Source of the DNA: Loktanella sp. SALINAS62
GTDB lineage: Bacteria > Pseudomonadota > Alphaproteobacteria > Rhodobacterales > Rhodobacteraceae
Assembly (NCBI RefSeq): GCF_018263905.1
Contig: NZ_JAAFZU010000015.1
Span: forward strand, 1-64,000
Length of the DNA stretch: 64,000 nucleotides
Reading direction: 5' to 3'
Shown here piece after piece: positions 8,134 to 17,846 of this stretch. The notes beneath the pieces were generated by a model. That model had not been told where the DNA came from. It ran no database searches and saw only the letters and a list, made by a program, of their open reading frames with translations. The position numbers were made by a program, and so were the translations under genes. How positions within the stretch are numbered: the first letter of the stretch is position 1; each line of letters starts with the position of its first letter.

Positions 8134-9812
8134 ACGGCATGAGCATCCTGTCATTCAAAAACGTCGGCAAAGGCTTTGGTGAAGGCACGCACCGGGCGGA
8201 GATCCTGCGCAACATCGACCTTGAGGTGCAGGAGGGTGAATTCCTTGCCATCCTTGGATTTTCCGGGACGGGCAAATCCACCCTGATGAACCTGATCGCC
8301 GGTTTGCAGATGCCGGACAGCGGCAGTCTGACATTTCGCGGCCAGCCGATTGATGGGCCGGGACCGGACCGGGGGCTGGTGTTTCAAAGCTACAGCCTGA
8401 TGCCGTGGCTGACCGTGCGCGGCAACATCATGTTGGCGATCGAGGCGGTCCACGGCAAATTGCCCAAGGGCGAAAAAACCGCAAAGGCCGACCACTACAT
8501 CGGCATGGTCGGCCTGTCCCACGCCGCCGGACGATACCCGTCCGAACTGTCGGGGGGCATGCGTCAGCGGGTCGCCGTGGCGCGTGCGCTGGCGATGGAA
8601 CCGGACCTGCTGTTGCTGGACGAGCCGCTGTCGGCGCTGGATGCGCTGACCCGCGCCAACCTTGCCGATGAGATTCTGGACATCTGGGAAGCCGACAAAA
8701 CCACCTGCATTCTGATCACCAACGATGTCGACGAGGCGATCCTGCTGGCCGACCGGATTATCGTGCTGAACCCCGACGGCACACTGGCAGACCCTGTCGC
8801 CGTCGATATCCCGCGCCCGCGCAACCGCGACGCGATGAACCAGGACGCGACGTTCAAAGCGCTGCGGGCGCAGGTGACGCAATACCTGATGGATGTCGGT
8901 ATCGCGGCCAAGGTCGCGGAAACGCGGCATTTGCCCAACGTGACGCCTGTTCACAAGATGGTCCCGGCTGCCGTCCGTGACAGCCGGGCTGGCATGATCG
9001 AAGACCGCTTTGTGGATTTCTCGCAACTGCACAAAGTCTATCCGACCCCGAAGGGTCCGCTGACCGTGGTGGAGGATTTCGATCTGAAGGTGAACCAAGG
9101 CGAATTCATCAGTCTGATCGGCCATTCCGGCTGCGGTAAATCGACGGTTCTGACGATGGCCGCAGGATTGAACGCCATCTCGAAGGGCGCGATCAAACTG
9201 GACGGACGCCACGTCGAGGGGGCCGATCCGGAACGCGCCGTCGTGTTCCAGTCGCCCAACCTTTTCCCGTGGCTGACCGCCAAGGAGAACGTCGCGATCG
9301 GGGTGGACAAGGTTTATCCCAAGGCCACGCAGGCCGAACGGCAGGATGTCGTGGAATATTACCTTGAACGTGTCGGGCTGGCCGATGCGATGGACCGTGG
9401 CGCCGCATCCATGTCGAACGGCATGAAACAGCGCGTCGGCATCGCCCGCGCCTTTGCCCTGTCGCCAAAGCTGCTGCTGTTGGATGAACCATTCGGGATG
9501 CTGGACAGCCTGACCCGGTGGGAACTGCAAGAGGTCCTGATGGAGGTCTGGTCGCGCACGAAGGTTACGGCGATCTGCGTCACCCACGACGTGGACGAGG
9601 CGATCCTGCTGGCCGACCGCGTCGTGATGATGACGAACGGGCCGCAGGCAACCATCGGCAAGATCACCGATGTAAAACTGCCGCGCCCACGCACCCGCAA
9701 GGCGCTGCTGGCGCATCCCGATTACTACGAATACCGGCAGGAGGTCCTCGATTTTCTGACCGAATATGAACACGGGGCCAAGCCAGCCCCCAAATCCATC
9801 GCGGCGGAGTAG
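8130..9812 (+). CDS. NrtC/NrtD fused tandem ATPase of nitrate transporter
   Basis: One 560-residue protein with two complete ABC ATPase domains. The first Walker A is GFSGTGKST (residues 43-51), with signature LSGGMRQR and Walker B LLLLDEPLSALD. The second Walker A is GHSGCGKST (about residue 330), with a modified signature MSNGMKQR and Walker B LLLLDEPFGMLD. A roughly 60-residue linker joins them. In cyanobacteria the two ATPases are separate (NrtC, NrtD) and NrtC carries a NrtA-like regulatory tail; here that tail is absent. The start is GTG at 8130 overlapping the nrtB stop, or ATG at 8139. Energises nitrate uptake with NrtA/NrtB. Confidence 0.9.
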   Translation: MNGMSILSFKNVGKGFGEGTHRAEILRNIDLEVQEGEFLAILGFSGTGKSTLMNLIAGLQMPDSGSLTFRGQPIDGPGPDRGLVFQSYSLMPWLTVRGNIMLAIEAVHGKLPKGEKTAKADHYIGMVGLSHAAGRYPSELSGGMRQRVAVARALAMEPDLLLLDEPLSALDALTRANLADEILDIWEADKTTCILITNDVDEAILLADRIIVLNPDGTLADPVAVDIPRPRNRDAMNQDATFKALRAQVTQYLMDVGIAAKVAETRHLPNVTPVHKMVPAAVRDSRAGMIEDRFVDFSQLHKVYPTPKGPLTVVEDFDLKVNQGEFISLIGHSGCGKSTVLTMAAGLNAISKGAIKLDGRHVEGADPERAVVFQSPNLFPWLTAKENVAIGVDKVYPKATQAERQDVVEYYLERVGLADAMDRGAASMSNGMKQRVGIARAFALSPKLLLLDEPFGMLDSLTRWELQEVLMEVWSRTKVTAICVTHDVDEAILLADRVVMMTNGPQATIGKITDVKLPRPRTRKALLAHPDYYEYRQEVLDFLTEYEHGAKPAPKSIAAE

Positions 9813-9816
9813 TGAC

Positions 9817-12261
9817 ATGACCAAGAAACTTGTCGTCATCGGGGCCGGTATGGCGTCTGGCCGCATGCTGGAGCATCTGTTCGAAACCCAGCCCGGCGCA
9901 TGGGACGTGACCCTGTTCAACGCGGAACCGCGCGGCAACTACAACCGGCTGATGCTGTCGCCCGTGTTGTCGGGCGAAAAGACCTATGCCGAGATCGTGA
10001 CGCACGATGCGGCCTGGTATGAAGAACACGGCGTGACCTGCCGCTTTGGTGAAAAAGTGCTGCGTATCGACCGCGCCGCACGTATCGTCGAAGGTGCCAA
10101 CGGCCCGGTTCCCTACGACCGTCTTGTCATCGCCACCGGGTCCAATCCGTTCATGATCCCATTGCCGGGCCACGATCTGAAAGGCGTCATTCCCTACCGC
10201 GATCTGGAAGATACCGAACGCATGATGGGACTGGGGGCGCGTCCGGGGTCCAAGGCCGTTGTGATCGGCGGCGGCCTGCTGGGGCTGGAGGCCGCCGCGG
10301 GCATGGCAGCACAGGGCGTCGATGTGACCGTTGTCCATGTCATGGGCCACCTGATGGAGCGGCAGTTGGACGAGGCGGCGGGGTATCTGTTGAAAAAGGC
10401 GCTGGAGGCAAAAGGTATCACCGTCCTGACTGCTGCCAATTCCAAGGAAATCATCGGCACAGACGGTCATGTCAGCGGGCTGACGTTGGATGACGGCACC
10501 ATGTTGCCTTGCGATCTATTGGTCATGGCGGTCGGCATTCGCCCCAATGTGGCGCTGGCACAAGACGCGGGTCTTGCGGTCGGGCGCGGCATCCACGTCG
10601 ATGATGCGATGGTCACGTCGGATGCGCATATCCTCGGTCTTGGCGAATGCGTCGAACATGCGGGCGCGATCTTTGGCCTTGTTGCACCGCTGTATGACCA
10701 GGCAAAGGTGGCCGCCGACACGTTGGGTGAAAAACCGGCCAGTTTTGTGCCTAAAGAGGTCGCAACAAAGCTGAAGGTGACGGGCTGTGACCTGTTCAGC
10801 GCTGGTGACTTTGCCGCGGGCGAAGGCCGCGACGACATCGTGTTCCGCGACCCGTCGCGCGGTGTCTACAAACGCCTCGTGCTGGAAGGCGAGAGGTTGA
10901 TCGGAGCGGTCATGTATGGCGATACATCGCATTCGGCGTGGTTCCACGGTCTGATCAAGGACCGCACCGACGTGAACGACATGCGCGATACGCTTATATT
11001 CGGGCCTGCCTTTCAGGGGGGTGCCCAAGCGGACCCTTTGGCGGCCGTTGCAGCCTTACCGGCTGACGCAGAGATCTGCGGCTGCAACGGCGTGTGTAAA
11101 TCGCGGATCGTGGACGCCATTCAAGGCGGTGCGGTGACCCTGACCGACGTGCGCGCCCAGACCAAGGCAAGCGCGTCCTGCGGCACCTGCACGGGACTTG
11201 TCGAACAGGTCATGGCGCTGACCCTTGGCGACGATTTCGAGGTGCAGACGGTCAAGCCGATGTGCCCCTGCACACCGCTGACCCACATGGACGTGCGCCG
11301 TCTGATCAAGTCGCGCGAACTGAAATCCATGCCCGCTGTCATGCAGGAATGCGGCTGGACGACATCCTGCGGCTGCGCCTCCTGCCGTCCGGCGCTGAAC
11401 TACTACCTGCTGTGCGACTGGCCCGGCGAATATCAGGACGACGACCAAAGCCGTTTCGTTAACGAACGGATGCATTCCAACATCCAGAAGGACGGCACCT
11501 ATTCGGTTGTGCCGCGGATGTGGGGCGGCATCACGACGCCCGGTGAACTTCGCGCGATTGCTGACGCTGCCGACAAATATCAGGTGCAGACGGTCAAGGT
11601 CACCGGCGGTCAGCGCATCGACCTGCTGGGCGTGAAAAAGCAGGATTTGCCTGACATCTGGGCCGACCTCAACGCTGCTGGCATGGTCAGCGGTCAGGCC
11701 TACGCAAAGGGGCTTCGCACAGTAAAGACATGTGTCGGCACCGATCATTGTCGATTTGGCACACAGGACAGCACGGGTCTGGGCATCCGCATGGAAAAGG
11801 CGCTGTGGGGGTCATGGACCCCGGCCAAGGTCAAGATGGCCGTGTCCGGGTGCCCCAGAAACTGTGCCGAAAGCACCTGCAAGGACGTCGGCGTGATCTG
11901 TGTGGACAGCGGATATGTGCTGCATATCGGGGGTGCGGCGGGTCTGCACATTCAAGGCACGGTCGTCATGTGCACCGTCAAGACCGAAGACGAGGTGATG
12001 GAATACACGGCCGCAGTCGTGCAGCTATACCGCGAGGAAGCCGCATATCTCGAACGGATGTATAAATGGTTGGACAACGTCGGCCTTGATCACATCGTGC
12101 AGCGTGTGGTGACGGATGGGGACAGCCGCCGCGCGCTGGCGGACCGCTTTTTCTACGCCCAGCAGTTCATGCAACAGGACCCTTGGGCCGAACGGACAAA
12201 GCCCGCCTACCGCGCACTTTATGCCCCGCTGGCCGATTTCACCGTGGAGGCTGCAGAATGA
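9817..12261 (+). CDS. nirB: NirB: assimilatory NAD(P)H nitrite reductase, large subunit
   Basis: An 814-residue cytoplasmic enzyme that reduces nitrite to ammonium with six electrons. Order of domains: an FAD/NAD(P)H reductase module (KLVVIGAGMASGR at the start, VVIGGGLLGLEAA near residue 150), two BFD-like [2Fe-2S] regions (CGCNGVCKSRI near 419 and the Cys cluster TSCGCASCRPAL), then the ferredoxin-like half domain and the [4Fe-4S]/siroheme site (TCVGTDHCRFG near 637 and SGCPRNCAESTC near 678). The ATG at 9817 is 4 nt after the ATPase stop. The nirD start overlaps its stop. Siroheme comes from CysG at the end of the operon. The gene is also called nasB or nasD in related clusters. Confidence 0.93.
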   Translation: MTKKLVVIGAGMASGRMLEHLFETQPGAWDVTLFNAEPRGNYNRLMLSPVLSGEKTYAEIVTHDAAWYEEHGVTCRFGEKVLRIDRAARIVEGANGPVPYDRLVIATGSNPFMIPLPGHDLKGVIPYRDLEDTERMMGLGARPGSKAVVIGGGLLGLEAAAGMAAQGVDVTVVHVMGHLMERQLDEAAGYLLKKALEAKGITVLTAANSKEIIGTDGHVSGLTLDDGTMLPCDLLVMAVGIRPNVALAQDAGLAVGRGIHVDDAMVTSDAHILGLGECVEHAGAIFGLVAPLYDQAKVAADTLGEKPASFVPKEVATKLKVTGCDLFSAGDFAAGEGRDDIVFRDPSRGVYKRLVLEGERLIGAVMYGDTSHSAWFHGLIKDRTDVNDMRDTLIFGPAFQGGAQADPLAAVAALPADAEICGCNGVCKSRIVDAIQGGAVTLTDVRAQTKASASCGTCTGLVEQVMALTLGDDFEVQTVKPMCPCTPLTHMDVRRLIKSRELKSMPAVMQECGWTTSCGCASCRPALNYYLLCDWPGEYQDDDQSRFVNERMHSNIQKDGTYSVVPRMWGGITTPGELRAIADAADKYQVQTVKVTGGQRIDLLGVKKQDLPDIWADLNAAGMVSGQAYAKGLRTVKTCVGTDHCRFGTQDSTGLGIRMEKALWGSWTPAKVKMAVSGCPRNCAESTCKDVGVICVDSGYVLHIGGAAGLHIQGTVVMCTVKTEDEVMEYTAAVVQLYREEAAYLERMYKWLDNVGLDHIVQRVVTDGDSRRALADRFFYAQQFMQQDPWAERTKPAYRALYAPLADFTVEAAE

Positions 12262-12593
12262 CCGACTGGACCGATATCGGCGCATTGACCGACATTCCCG
12301 CACGCGGCGCCCGCATCGTAAAGACCCACACGGGTTGCATCGCCGTGTTCCGCACGGCAGAGGACGAGGTCTTTGCCATCGACGACTCTTGCCCGCACAG
12401 GGGCGGACCCCTGTCAGAGGGGATCGTGCATGGTCGGTCCGTGACCTGCCCCTTGCACAACATGGTGCTACGGCTGGACACAGGGATAGCGCAGGGCGCG
12501 GACGAGGGATCGGTGAACACCTACGCGATCCGTGTCGAATCCGGCCGTCTGATGTTGGATACCGCGCGACTGCAGCGCAAGAGCGTGGCGTAA
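12258..12593 (+). CDS. nirD: NirD: nitrite reductase small subunit (Rieske-like)
   Basis: A 111-residue Rieske-type partner of NirB. Both metal-binding boxes are intact: CPHRGGPL near residue 44 and CPLHNMVL about 20 residues later, so it should hold a [2Fe-2S] cluster (many enterobacterial NirD proteins have lost these ligands). The chosen ATG (12258) overlaps the nirB TGA; the longer frame from 12183 runs inside nirB and is not used. Its stop overlaps the nasA ATG (TAATG). It is needed for a stable NADH-nitrite reductase. Confidence 0.9.
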   Translation: MTDWTDIGALTDIPARGARIVKTHTGCIAVFRTAEDEVFAIDDSCPHRGGPLSEGIVHGRSVTCPLHNMVLRLDTGIAQGADEGSVNTYAIRVESGRLMLDTARLQRKSVA

Positions 12594-15229
12594 TGGACGG
12601 CGCGGCGCTGCCACCGGAAATCCGCACGACCTGCGCTTATTGCGGGGTCGGTTGCGGCGTGCTGGCCCGACCCGATCATCGCGGCGGTATGACCGTAAGA
12701 GGAGATCCGGATCATCCAGCAAACTTTGGGCGGCTTTGTTCCAAGGGGATTGCACTGGGGGAAACGCTCTCGCTTGATGACCGCCTGTTGTCGCCACGCA
12801 TCGACGGGGCGGACGTGGATTGGGATACGGCGATGGGGCTGGTCGCCGACCGGTTCGCACAGACAATTTCCCAGCACGGTCCAGACTCGGTCGCATTCTA
12901 CGTGTCCGGACAACTGCTGACAGAAGATTACTATGTCGCCAACAAACTGATGAAAGGTTTCATCGGGTCAGCGAACATCGATACCAATTCAAGGTTGTGT
13001 ATGGCCTCGACCGTGGCGGGGCAAAAGCGCGCTTTCGGCACGGATACGGTGCCGGGCACTTATGACGACTTGGAACTTGCGGATCTGATTGTGCTGGTGG
13101 GCAGCAACCTCGCTTGGTGCCATCCGGTGCTGTATCAACGGATGGCCGCAGCCAAGGCGGCCCGGCCCGGTATGAAAGTCGTCGTGATCGACCCGCGCCG
13201 TACGGCGACCTGTGATCTTGCCGATCTTCATCTGCCGCTGGCGCCGGGTAGCGATGTCGCCCTGTTCAACCGTCTGCTGGCTGCCATCCACGAAAGCGGT
13301 GCTGTAGACGACGCCTATCTGCGCCACGTCAATGGCTTTGACGAGACCCTGCGCGCCGCAATGACGCATGATAGCGGCGTCACCGGACTCGACCCGGCGC
13401 AGATTTTGGACTTCTGCCAAATGTGGCTGCGGCATGAAAAGGTTGTCACCGTCTTTAGCCAAGGCGTAAACCAATCGTCTTCCGGCACAGACAAGGTCAA
13501 TGCGATTATCAATTGCCACCTTGCAACGGGCCGCATCGGCAAACCCGGCATGGGGCCGTTTTCCGTGACCGGCCAGCCCAACGCCATGGGCGGCCGCGAG
13601 GTTGGCGGCCTATCCAACGCGCTGGCATGCCATCTGGATATCGAGAATGCCGTTCATCGCGATCTGGTCCGCACGTTCTGGGATGCCCCCGCAATGCCCG
13701 AAGGACAGGGACCAAAGGCAGTGGACCTGTTCGAGCGGGTCGCAGATGGGCGGATCAAGGCCCTGTGGATCATGTGCACCAATCCCGCCGTGTCACTGCC
13801 CGACGCGGACCGCGTGGCCGCTGCCATCGCAGGTTGCGACTTCGTTGTGGTCAGTGACGTTACCGCAAATACCGACACAGCAAGGCTGGCTGATGTCCTG
13901 CTGCCCGCCACCGGCTGGGGTGAAAAGGACGGAACTGTCACAAATTCCGACCGCACCATCAGCCGCCAGCGCAGCGTGCTGCCCGCGCCGGGGATGGCAC
14001 GGGCCGACTGGGCGATCATGGTAGATTTCGCACATCGGATGGGCTGGCAGGACGCGTTCGATTACACGTCGTCTGCCGAAATTTTTGACGAGTATGCAGC
14101 TTTGTCCGGTCGCGCGGCGGCAATGGGCCGTGATTTTGATATCTCGGGCCTGACCGGGCTTGGTCAGGCAGGTTACGACGCCCTGCCCCCAACGCGGTGG
14201 CCTGTCACGGGACAGGGCCAAACAACCCGCTTTTTTGCGGATGGTCAGTTCTTTACGCCCGACGGTCACGCCCGCATGGTGCCGGTGACGCACCGCGCCC
14301 CAGCGGCCCGCACCGGTCCGCGCTATCCCTTCCGTCTGAACACCGGGCGCATTCGCGATCAGTGGCATACGATGACGCGCACCGCCAAATCGCCGCGCCT
14401 GAACCAACATCTGGGAGAGCCGTTTCTGGAAATCCACCCGGATGATGCCGCATCCCTTGGCATCGCCCCCGCCACGCTGGTGACAGTCAAAAGCCCGACC
14501 GGCACCTGCATCCTGCGGGCGCTGATCACCGACCGGGTACAAACGGGTCAGGTCTTTGCCCCCATGCACTGGACGGGTGAAACTGCACCGACCGGGCGCA
14601 TCGACGCATTGGTGCCGGGGGTGGTCGACCCGCTGTCGGGTCAGCCCGAAAGCAAGGCTGCTGTTGTGGCCGTGACGCCCTTTGATGCTGCATGGTTCGG
14701 ATTTGCCGTCAGCACCGAAGCACTGGTCCTGACGTCTGATTATTGGGCGCGCAGCAAGGTGGCCGGCGGCTGGCGCGCGGAACTTGCCGGACGCGCCGCC
14801 CCCCCATCGTGGGAGGACGCGGCGCGCCGTCTTTTTGCATTGCCGGATGTGCCGTGCCAAAGCATCACCGACCCCGCGACCGGAACAGTCCGACTGGCGT
14901 TCCAACGGGGTGACCGCCTGATCGCTGCGCTGTTCGTATCGCGCGCGCCGGTCGCCGTGTCACGCGACCATCTGGTATCACTGCTGGATCAATCCGCAGT
15001 ATCGCCGTTGTCGGGTCGCCCAAGCGTCGACATGCCCGACCCCGGCCCCATCGTCTGCGCCTGTCTGAATGTGGGCGTCAATACGATCAATGCCGCCATC
15101 ACCGGCGGGCAGGCGACAAGTGTCGCGCAGATCGGGGATTGCACCGGGGCCGGGACGAACTGCGGATCTTGCCGGCCCGAAATCGCCGTTCTGCTGGCTG
15201 GGTCACACCGGCTGGAGGCTGCGGAATGA
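12593..15229 (+). CDS. nasA: NasA: assimilatory nitrate reductase catalytic subunit
   Basis: An 878-residue molybdopterin-guanine-dinucleotide enzyme that reduces nitrate to nitrite in the cytoplasm. The N-terminal [4Fe-4S] ligands are Cys14, Cys17, Cys21 and Cys49 (CAYCGVGCGV and LCSKG). Mo-cofactor regions follow, for example GKPGMGPFSVTGQPNAMGGR. The dinucleotide-binding domain has the typical LNTGRIRDQWHTMTRTAKS. An extra C-terminal BFD-like [2Fe-2S] module (CACLNVGVN and GTNCGSCRPE) replaces a separate small subunit and suggests direct electron entry there. No signal peptide. The ATG overlaps the nirD stop. Also called nasC in Paracoccus-type naming. Confidence 0.92.
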   Translation: MDGAALPPEIRTTCAYCGVGCGVLARPDHRGGMTVRGDPDHPANFGRLCSKGIALGETLSLDDRLLSPRIDGADVDWDTAMGLVADRFAQTISQHGPDSVAFYVSGQLLTEDYYVANKLMKGFIGSANIDTNSRLCMASTVAGQKRAFGTDTVPGTYDDLELADLIVLVGSNLAWCHPVLYQRMAAAKAARPGMKVVVIDPRRTATCDLADLHLPLAPGSDVALFNRLLAAIHESGAVDDAYLRHVNGFDETLRAAMTHDSGVTGLDPAQILDFCQMWLRHEKVVTVFSQGVNQSSSGTDKVNAIINCHLATGRIGKPGMGPFSVTGQPNAMGGREVGGLSNALACHLDIENAVHRDLVRTFWDAPAMPEGQGPKAVDLFERVADGRIKALWIMCTNPAVSLPDADRVAAAIAGCDFVVVSDVTANTDTARLADVLLPATGWGEKDGTVTNSDRTISRQRSVLPAPGMARADWAIMVDFAHRMGWQDAFDYTSSAEIFDEYAALSGRAAAMGRDFDISGLTGLGQAGYDALPPTRWPVTGQGQTTRFFADGQFFTPDGHARMVPVTHRAPAARTGPRYPFRLNTGRIRDQWHTMTRTAKSPRLNQHLGEPFLEIHPDDAASLGIAPATLVTVKSPTGTCILRALITDRVQTGQVFAPMHWTGETAPTGRIDALVPGVVDPLSGQPESKAAVVAVTPFDAAWFGFAVSTEALVLTSDYWARSKVAGGWRAELAGRAAPPSWEDAARRLFALPDVPCQSITDPATGTVRLAFQRGDRLIAALFVSRAPVAVSRDHLVSLLDQSAVSPLSGRPSVDMPDPGPIVCACLNVGVNTINAAITGGQATSVAQIGDCTGAGTNCGSCRPEIAVLLAGSHRLEAAE

Positions 15230-16185
15230 CCCTTGCACCCTACGTCGCCATCCTCGGTCGCGGACAAGGGCGCGCGCGGTCCCTGACGCAAGCCGAAGCG
15301 CACGCGGCGATGACCTGTATCCTGTCAGGCAAAGCGGCACCGGAGGCATTGGGCGCACTGCTGATGCTGATGCGGATGAAGGGCGAAGTGGCCGAGGAGA
15401 TCGCTGGTTTCACCGCTGCTGCCCGCGCGTCGCTGCCTGCTTGGCATGGCCCACGGCCCACCGTGGACTGGCCATCCTATGCCGCGGGCCGGACGCGGGG
15501 ACAGCCGTGGTTTCTGGCCGCCGCTCGACTGGTCGCACGGGCGGGCCATCCGGTGCTGCTGCACGGTTCGAATTCGCATCAAGCGACCGGTGCGTCGGTC
15601 CGCGATGCTTTGCACTGCGTCGGTATTGCGCAGGTCACGTGGGCGGATGCCCCCGTCACGCTGGCCCGTGACGGCATCGCCTATGTCCCATTGGAAAACC
15701 TCTCACCCGCCCTGATGGATGTGCTGCGCCTGCGTGACGTCTTTGGACTGCGGTCCTGCATCAATACCGTGCTGCGGATGCTGAATCCCGTCAGCGCATC
15801 TGTCGCGCTGCAAGGTGTCTTTCATCCCGCCTACCGCACATTACAGCGCGACGCCGCCATGCTGCTGCAACAGCCCACGTTGCGGGTTCTCAAGGGTGGC
15901 GGCGGCGAATTTGAACATCACCCCGCCAAAGACATCACCCTGCACGGCCTTACGGACGGTGCTGTCTGGGAAGGTCCGACAGGTGCGCCGGTGACGGCCC
16001 ACCAGCGACTGTCCGAAACCGGCAGCACATTGGCGCAGGTCTGGCACGGCGACGCCACCGATGCCTTTGCCACAGCCATCATCACCAGCACTGCAGCCCT
16101 GGCCCTGTCCGCATGTGGCGTCAGCGACGCCAACCGTGTGTCGCAGGATCTGTGGCAGCACCGGCATCGCGCACAAGCCGCCTGA
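15226..16185 (+). CDS. TrpD-like glycosyltransferase-family protein in nitrate operon
   Basis: A 319-residue protein of the anthranilate phosphoribosyltransferase/nucleoside phosphorylase fold (TrpD2/YbiB-like, often labelled glycosyl transferase family protein). The N-terminal helical domain is recognisable (LTQAEAHAAMTCILSGKAAP then ALLMLMRMKGE), and a phosphoribosyltransferase-like central part follows, with PVLLHGSNSHQATGASVRDAL. It starts on an ATG overlapping the nasA stop, which puts it firmly in the nitrate operon. Related YbiB proteins are reported to bind nucleic acid rather than make tryptophan precursors. Its role in nitrate assimilation is not known. It is not the tryptophan enzyme judging by context. 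Confidence 0.7.
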   Translation: MTLAPYVAILGRGQGRARSLTQAEAHAAMTCILSGKAAPEALGALLMLMRMKGEVAEEIAGFTAAARASLPAWHGPRPTVDWPSYAAGRTRGQPWFLAAARLVARAGHPVLLHGSNSHQATGASVRDALHCVGIAQVTWADAPVTLARDGIAYVPLENLSPALMDVLRLRDVFGLRSCINTVLRMLNPVSASVALQGVFHPAYRTLQRDAAMLLQQPTLRVLKGGGGEFEHHPAKDITLHGLTDGAVWEGPTGAPVTAHQRLSETGSTLAQVWHGDATDAFATAIITSTAALALSACGVSDANRVSQDLWQHRHRAQAA

Positions 16186-16213
16186 ACGGCGAGACCACTT
16201 TGAAAGGATCATC

Positions 16214-17611
16214 ATGAAAAGCTTTCCCATGTTCATCCGCACAACCGGTCGCCGCGTCGTCGTGGCGGGCGGTGGCGAACAGGCAGCGCAAAAGGCGCGG
16301 CTGATGCTCAAGACAGATGCCACACTGGTCCTGCTGGCCCCCGCGCTGGACGCCGAACTGGCCGATCTGGTGGACAAGGGACGTGCCACGCAGGATGCAG
16401 GGCCGATCACGCCTGACAGCTTTGCCGATGCGGCACTTGTCTTTATCGCGACCGGCTGCCCCGGTCTTGACGCTGCCCTGCATGCAATCGCAAAGGCAGG
16501 CGGTGCGCAGGTCAACGTCGTGGACCAGCCCGCGCTGTGCGACATGACAACGCCGTCGCTGGTGGACCGCGACCCGGTCGTTGTCGCCATCGGCACCGAA
16601 GGCACCGCACCGGTGCTTGCACGTCAGATCAAGACGCAGATCGAACAGATACTGGACCCGACGCTTGGCAGCTTTGCCGCGCTCGCCGGTCGCCTGCGCG
16701 GGGCCGTGGCGGCCCATGTTCCCAAACCCGACCGCCGCGCATTCTGGCGCTGGGCCTTTGCCGACGGTCCATGGCAGTTGCATCGCAGCGGACAGGAACG
16801 CGCCGCCGCTGATCTGCTGAAACAGACGATCCAGACCCGCGCCCTACCGCCCACGCAGGGTCACATCGCACTGGTTGGTGCTGGCCCCGGTGCCCGCGAT
16901 CTGCTGACACTGCGCGCCGTCCAGCGTTTGCAGGAGGCCGACGTGATCTTTTACGACCGGCTGGTCGATCCCGACGTGCTGGAACTGGCCCGCCGTGACG
17001 CGGAACGGGTATACGTCGGCAAGGTCGTCGGCGCCCACGCTTGGCCACAGGACCGTATCTGCGCATTGATCGTGTCCGAGGCCGTAAAGGGGCGCCGCGT
17101 CGTGCGTCTGAAATCCGGTGATCCCAGCATTTTCGGTCGCGCAACCGAGGAACTTGACGCAGCCCATAACGCTGGCATCCAGGTCGAAATTGTGCCCGGC
17201 ATTACCGCAGCCAGCGCTGCCGCTTCCATCATCGGGCAGTCGTTGACGGAACGCGGGTCATCCAGCACGCTGGTTTTGACCACAGGAAAACACTGTGACG
17301 CCAATGCCAAGGAAACATGGGCGGATCACGCAGTGCCCGGAACAACGCTGGTTTTTTATATGGGCGTCAGCACCGTCAACAAGATTCAAAAATCATTGCT
17401 GGACAAGGGTATTGCAGGTGAAACGATAGTTTTCGTGGCCGCTGATGTCACCAGACCTGAACAATGTGTTCTGCAAACAACCGTCGACGCCCTTGCACGT
17501 GACGTTCTTTGCAGTGGGATCAACGGAAATGCGTTGCTTATGCTGCGGATTTCGTCTGCTGCGGCTTTGGACCAAAGCGCAGACGTAGAGGCAGCGCTGG
17601 CGTTGGCCTGA
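16214..17611 (+). CDS. cysG: CysG: siroheme synthase
   Basis: A 465-residue multifunctional enzyme that makes siroheme for NirB. The N-terminal half (1 to about 205) is precorrin-2 dehydrogenase/ferrochelatase: an NAD-binding start (RRVVVAGGGEQAAQKARLML) and a helical region ending near AHVPKPDRRAFWRWAF. The C-terminal half is uroporphyrinogen-III C-methyltransferase with VGAGPGARDLLTLRAVQRL, DVIFYDRLV and VVRLKSGDPSIFGR. The ATG at 16214 follows GAAAGGA; upstream in-frame starts lie inside the preceding gene. As the last gene of the nitrate operon it matches the cofactor need of nitrite reductase. Confidence 0.93.
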   Translation: MKSFPMFIRTTGRRVVVAGGGEQAAQKARLMLKTDATLVLLAPALDAELADLVDKGRATQDAGPITPDSFADAALVFIATGCPGLDAALHAIAKAGGAQVNVVDQPALCDMTTPSLVDRDPVVVAIGTEGTAPVLARQIKTQIEQILDPTLGSFAALAGRLRGAVAAHVPKPDRRAFWRWAFADGPWQLHRSGQERAAADLLKQTIQTRALPPTQGHIALVGAGPGARDLLTLRAVQRLQEADVIFYDRLVDPDVLELARRDAERVYVGKVVGAHAWPQDRICALIVSEAVKGRRVVRLKSGDPSIFGRATEELDAAHNAGIQVEIVPGITAASAAASIIGQSLTERGSSSTLVLTTGKHCDANAKETWADHAVPGTTLVFYMGVSTVNKIQKSLLDKGIAGETIVFVAADVTRPEQCVLQTTVDALARDVLCSGINGNALLMLRISSAAALDQSADVEAALALA

Positions 17612-17846
17612 GTGCGTCACAAAATGCAAATGGCATTTGGCACCATTCGCCCGGGCCTAAAGCAATTCTTTACTGATGTGATGCTCAGCAATCCGGATAT
17701 TGTCCGATCTTCTTCGGATACGGCTTTGCCGCAACACTGAATGGCAAAAAGAGGTGCCACCGATCCGGTCGCACCACTTTGGTAAATGGTCATCGATGGG
17801 ATGGGTCTGCGACGGCCCTCAGACGATCAGAGCCGCGTCGCTCCGA

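Noticed and set aside
8151-9938. A 595-codon open frame on the minus strand
   Set aside because: It lies exactly opposite the nrtCD ATPase gene, is rich in Arg/His/Gln as expected for antisense of GC-rich coding DNA, and has no recognisable domain.
13793-14905. A 370-codon minus-strand frame inside nasA
   Set aside because: The plus-strand nitrate reductase has all family motifs through this stretch; the antisense frame is a coding shadow.
15226-16185. Tryptophan biosynthesis gene trpD
   Set aside because: The context is a nitrate operon with no other trp gene, and the sequence fits the TrpD2/YbiB-like group better than true TrpD.
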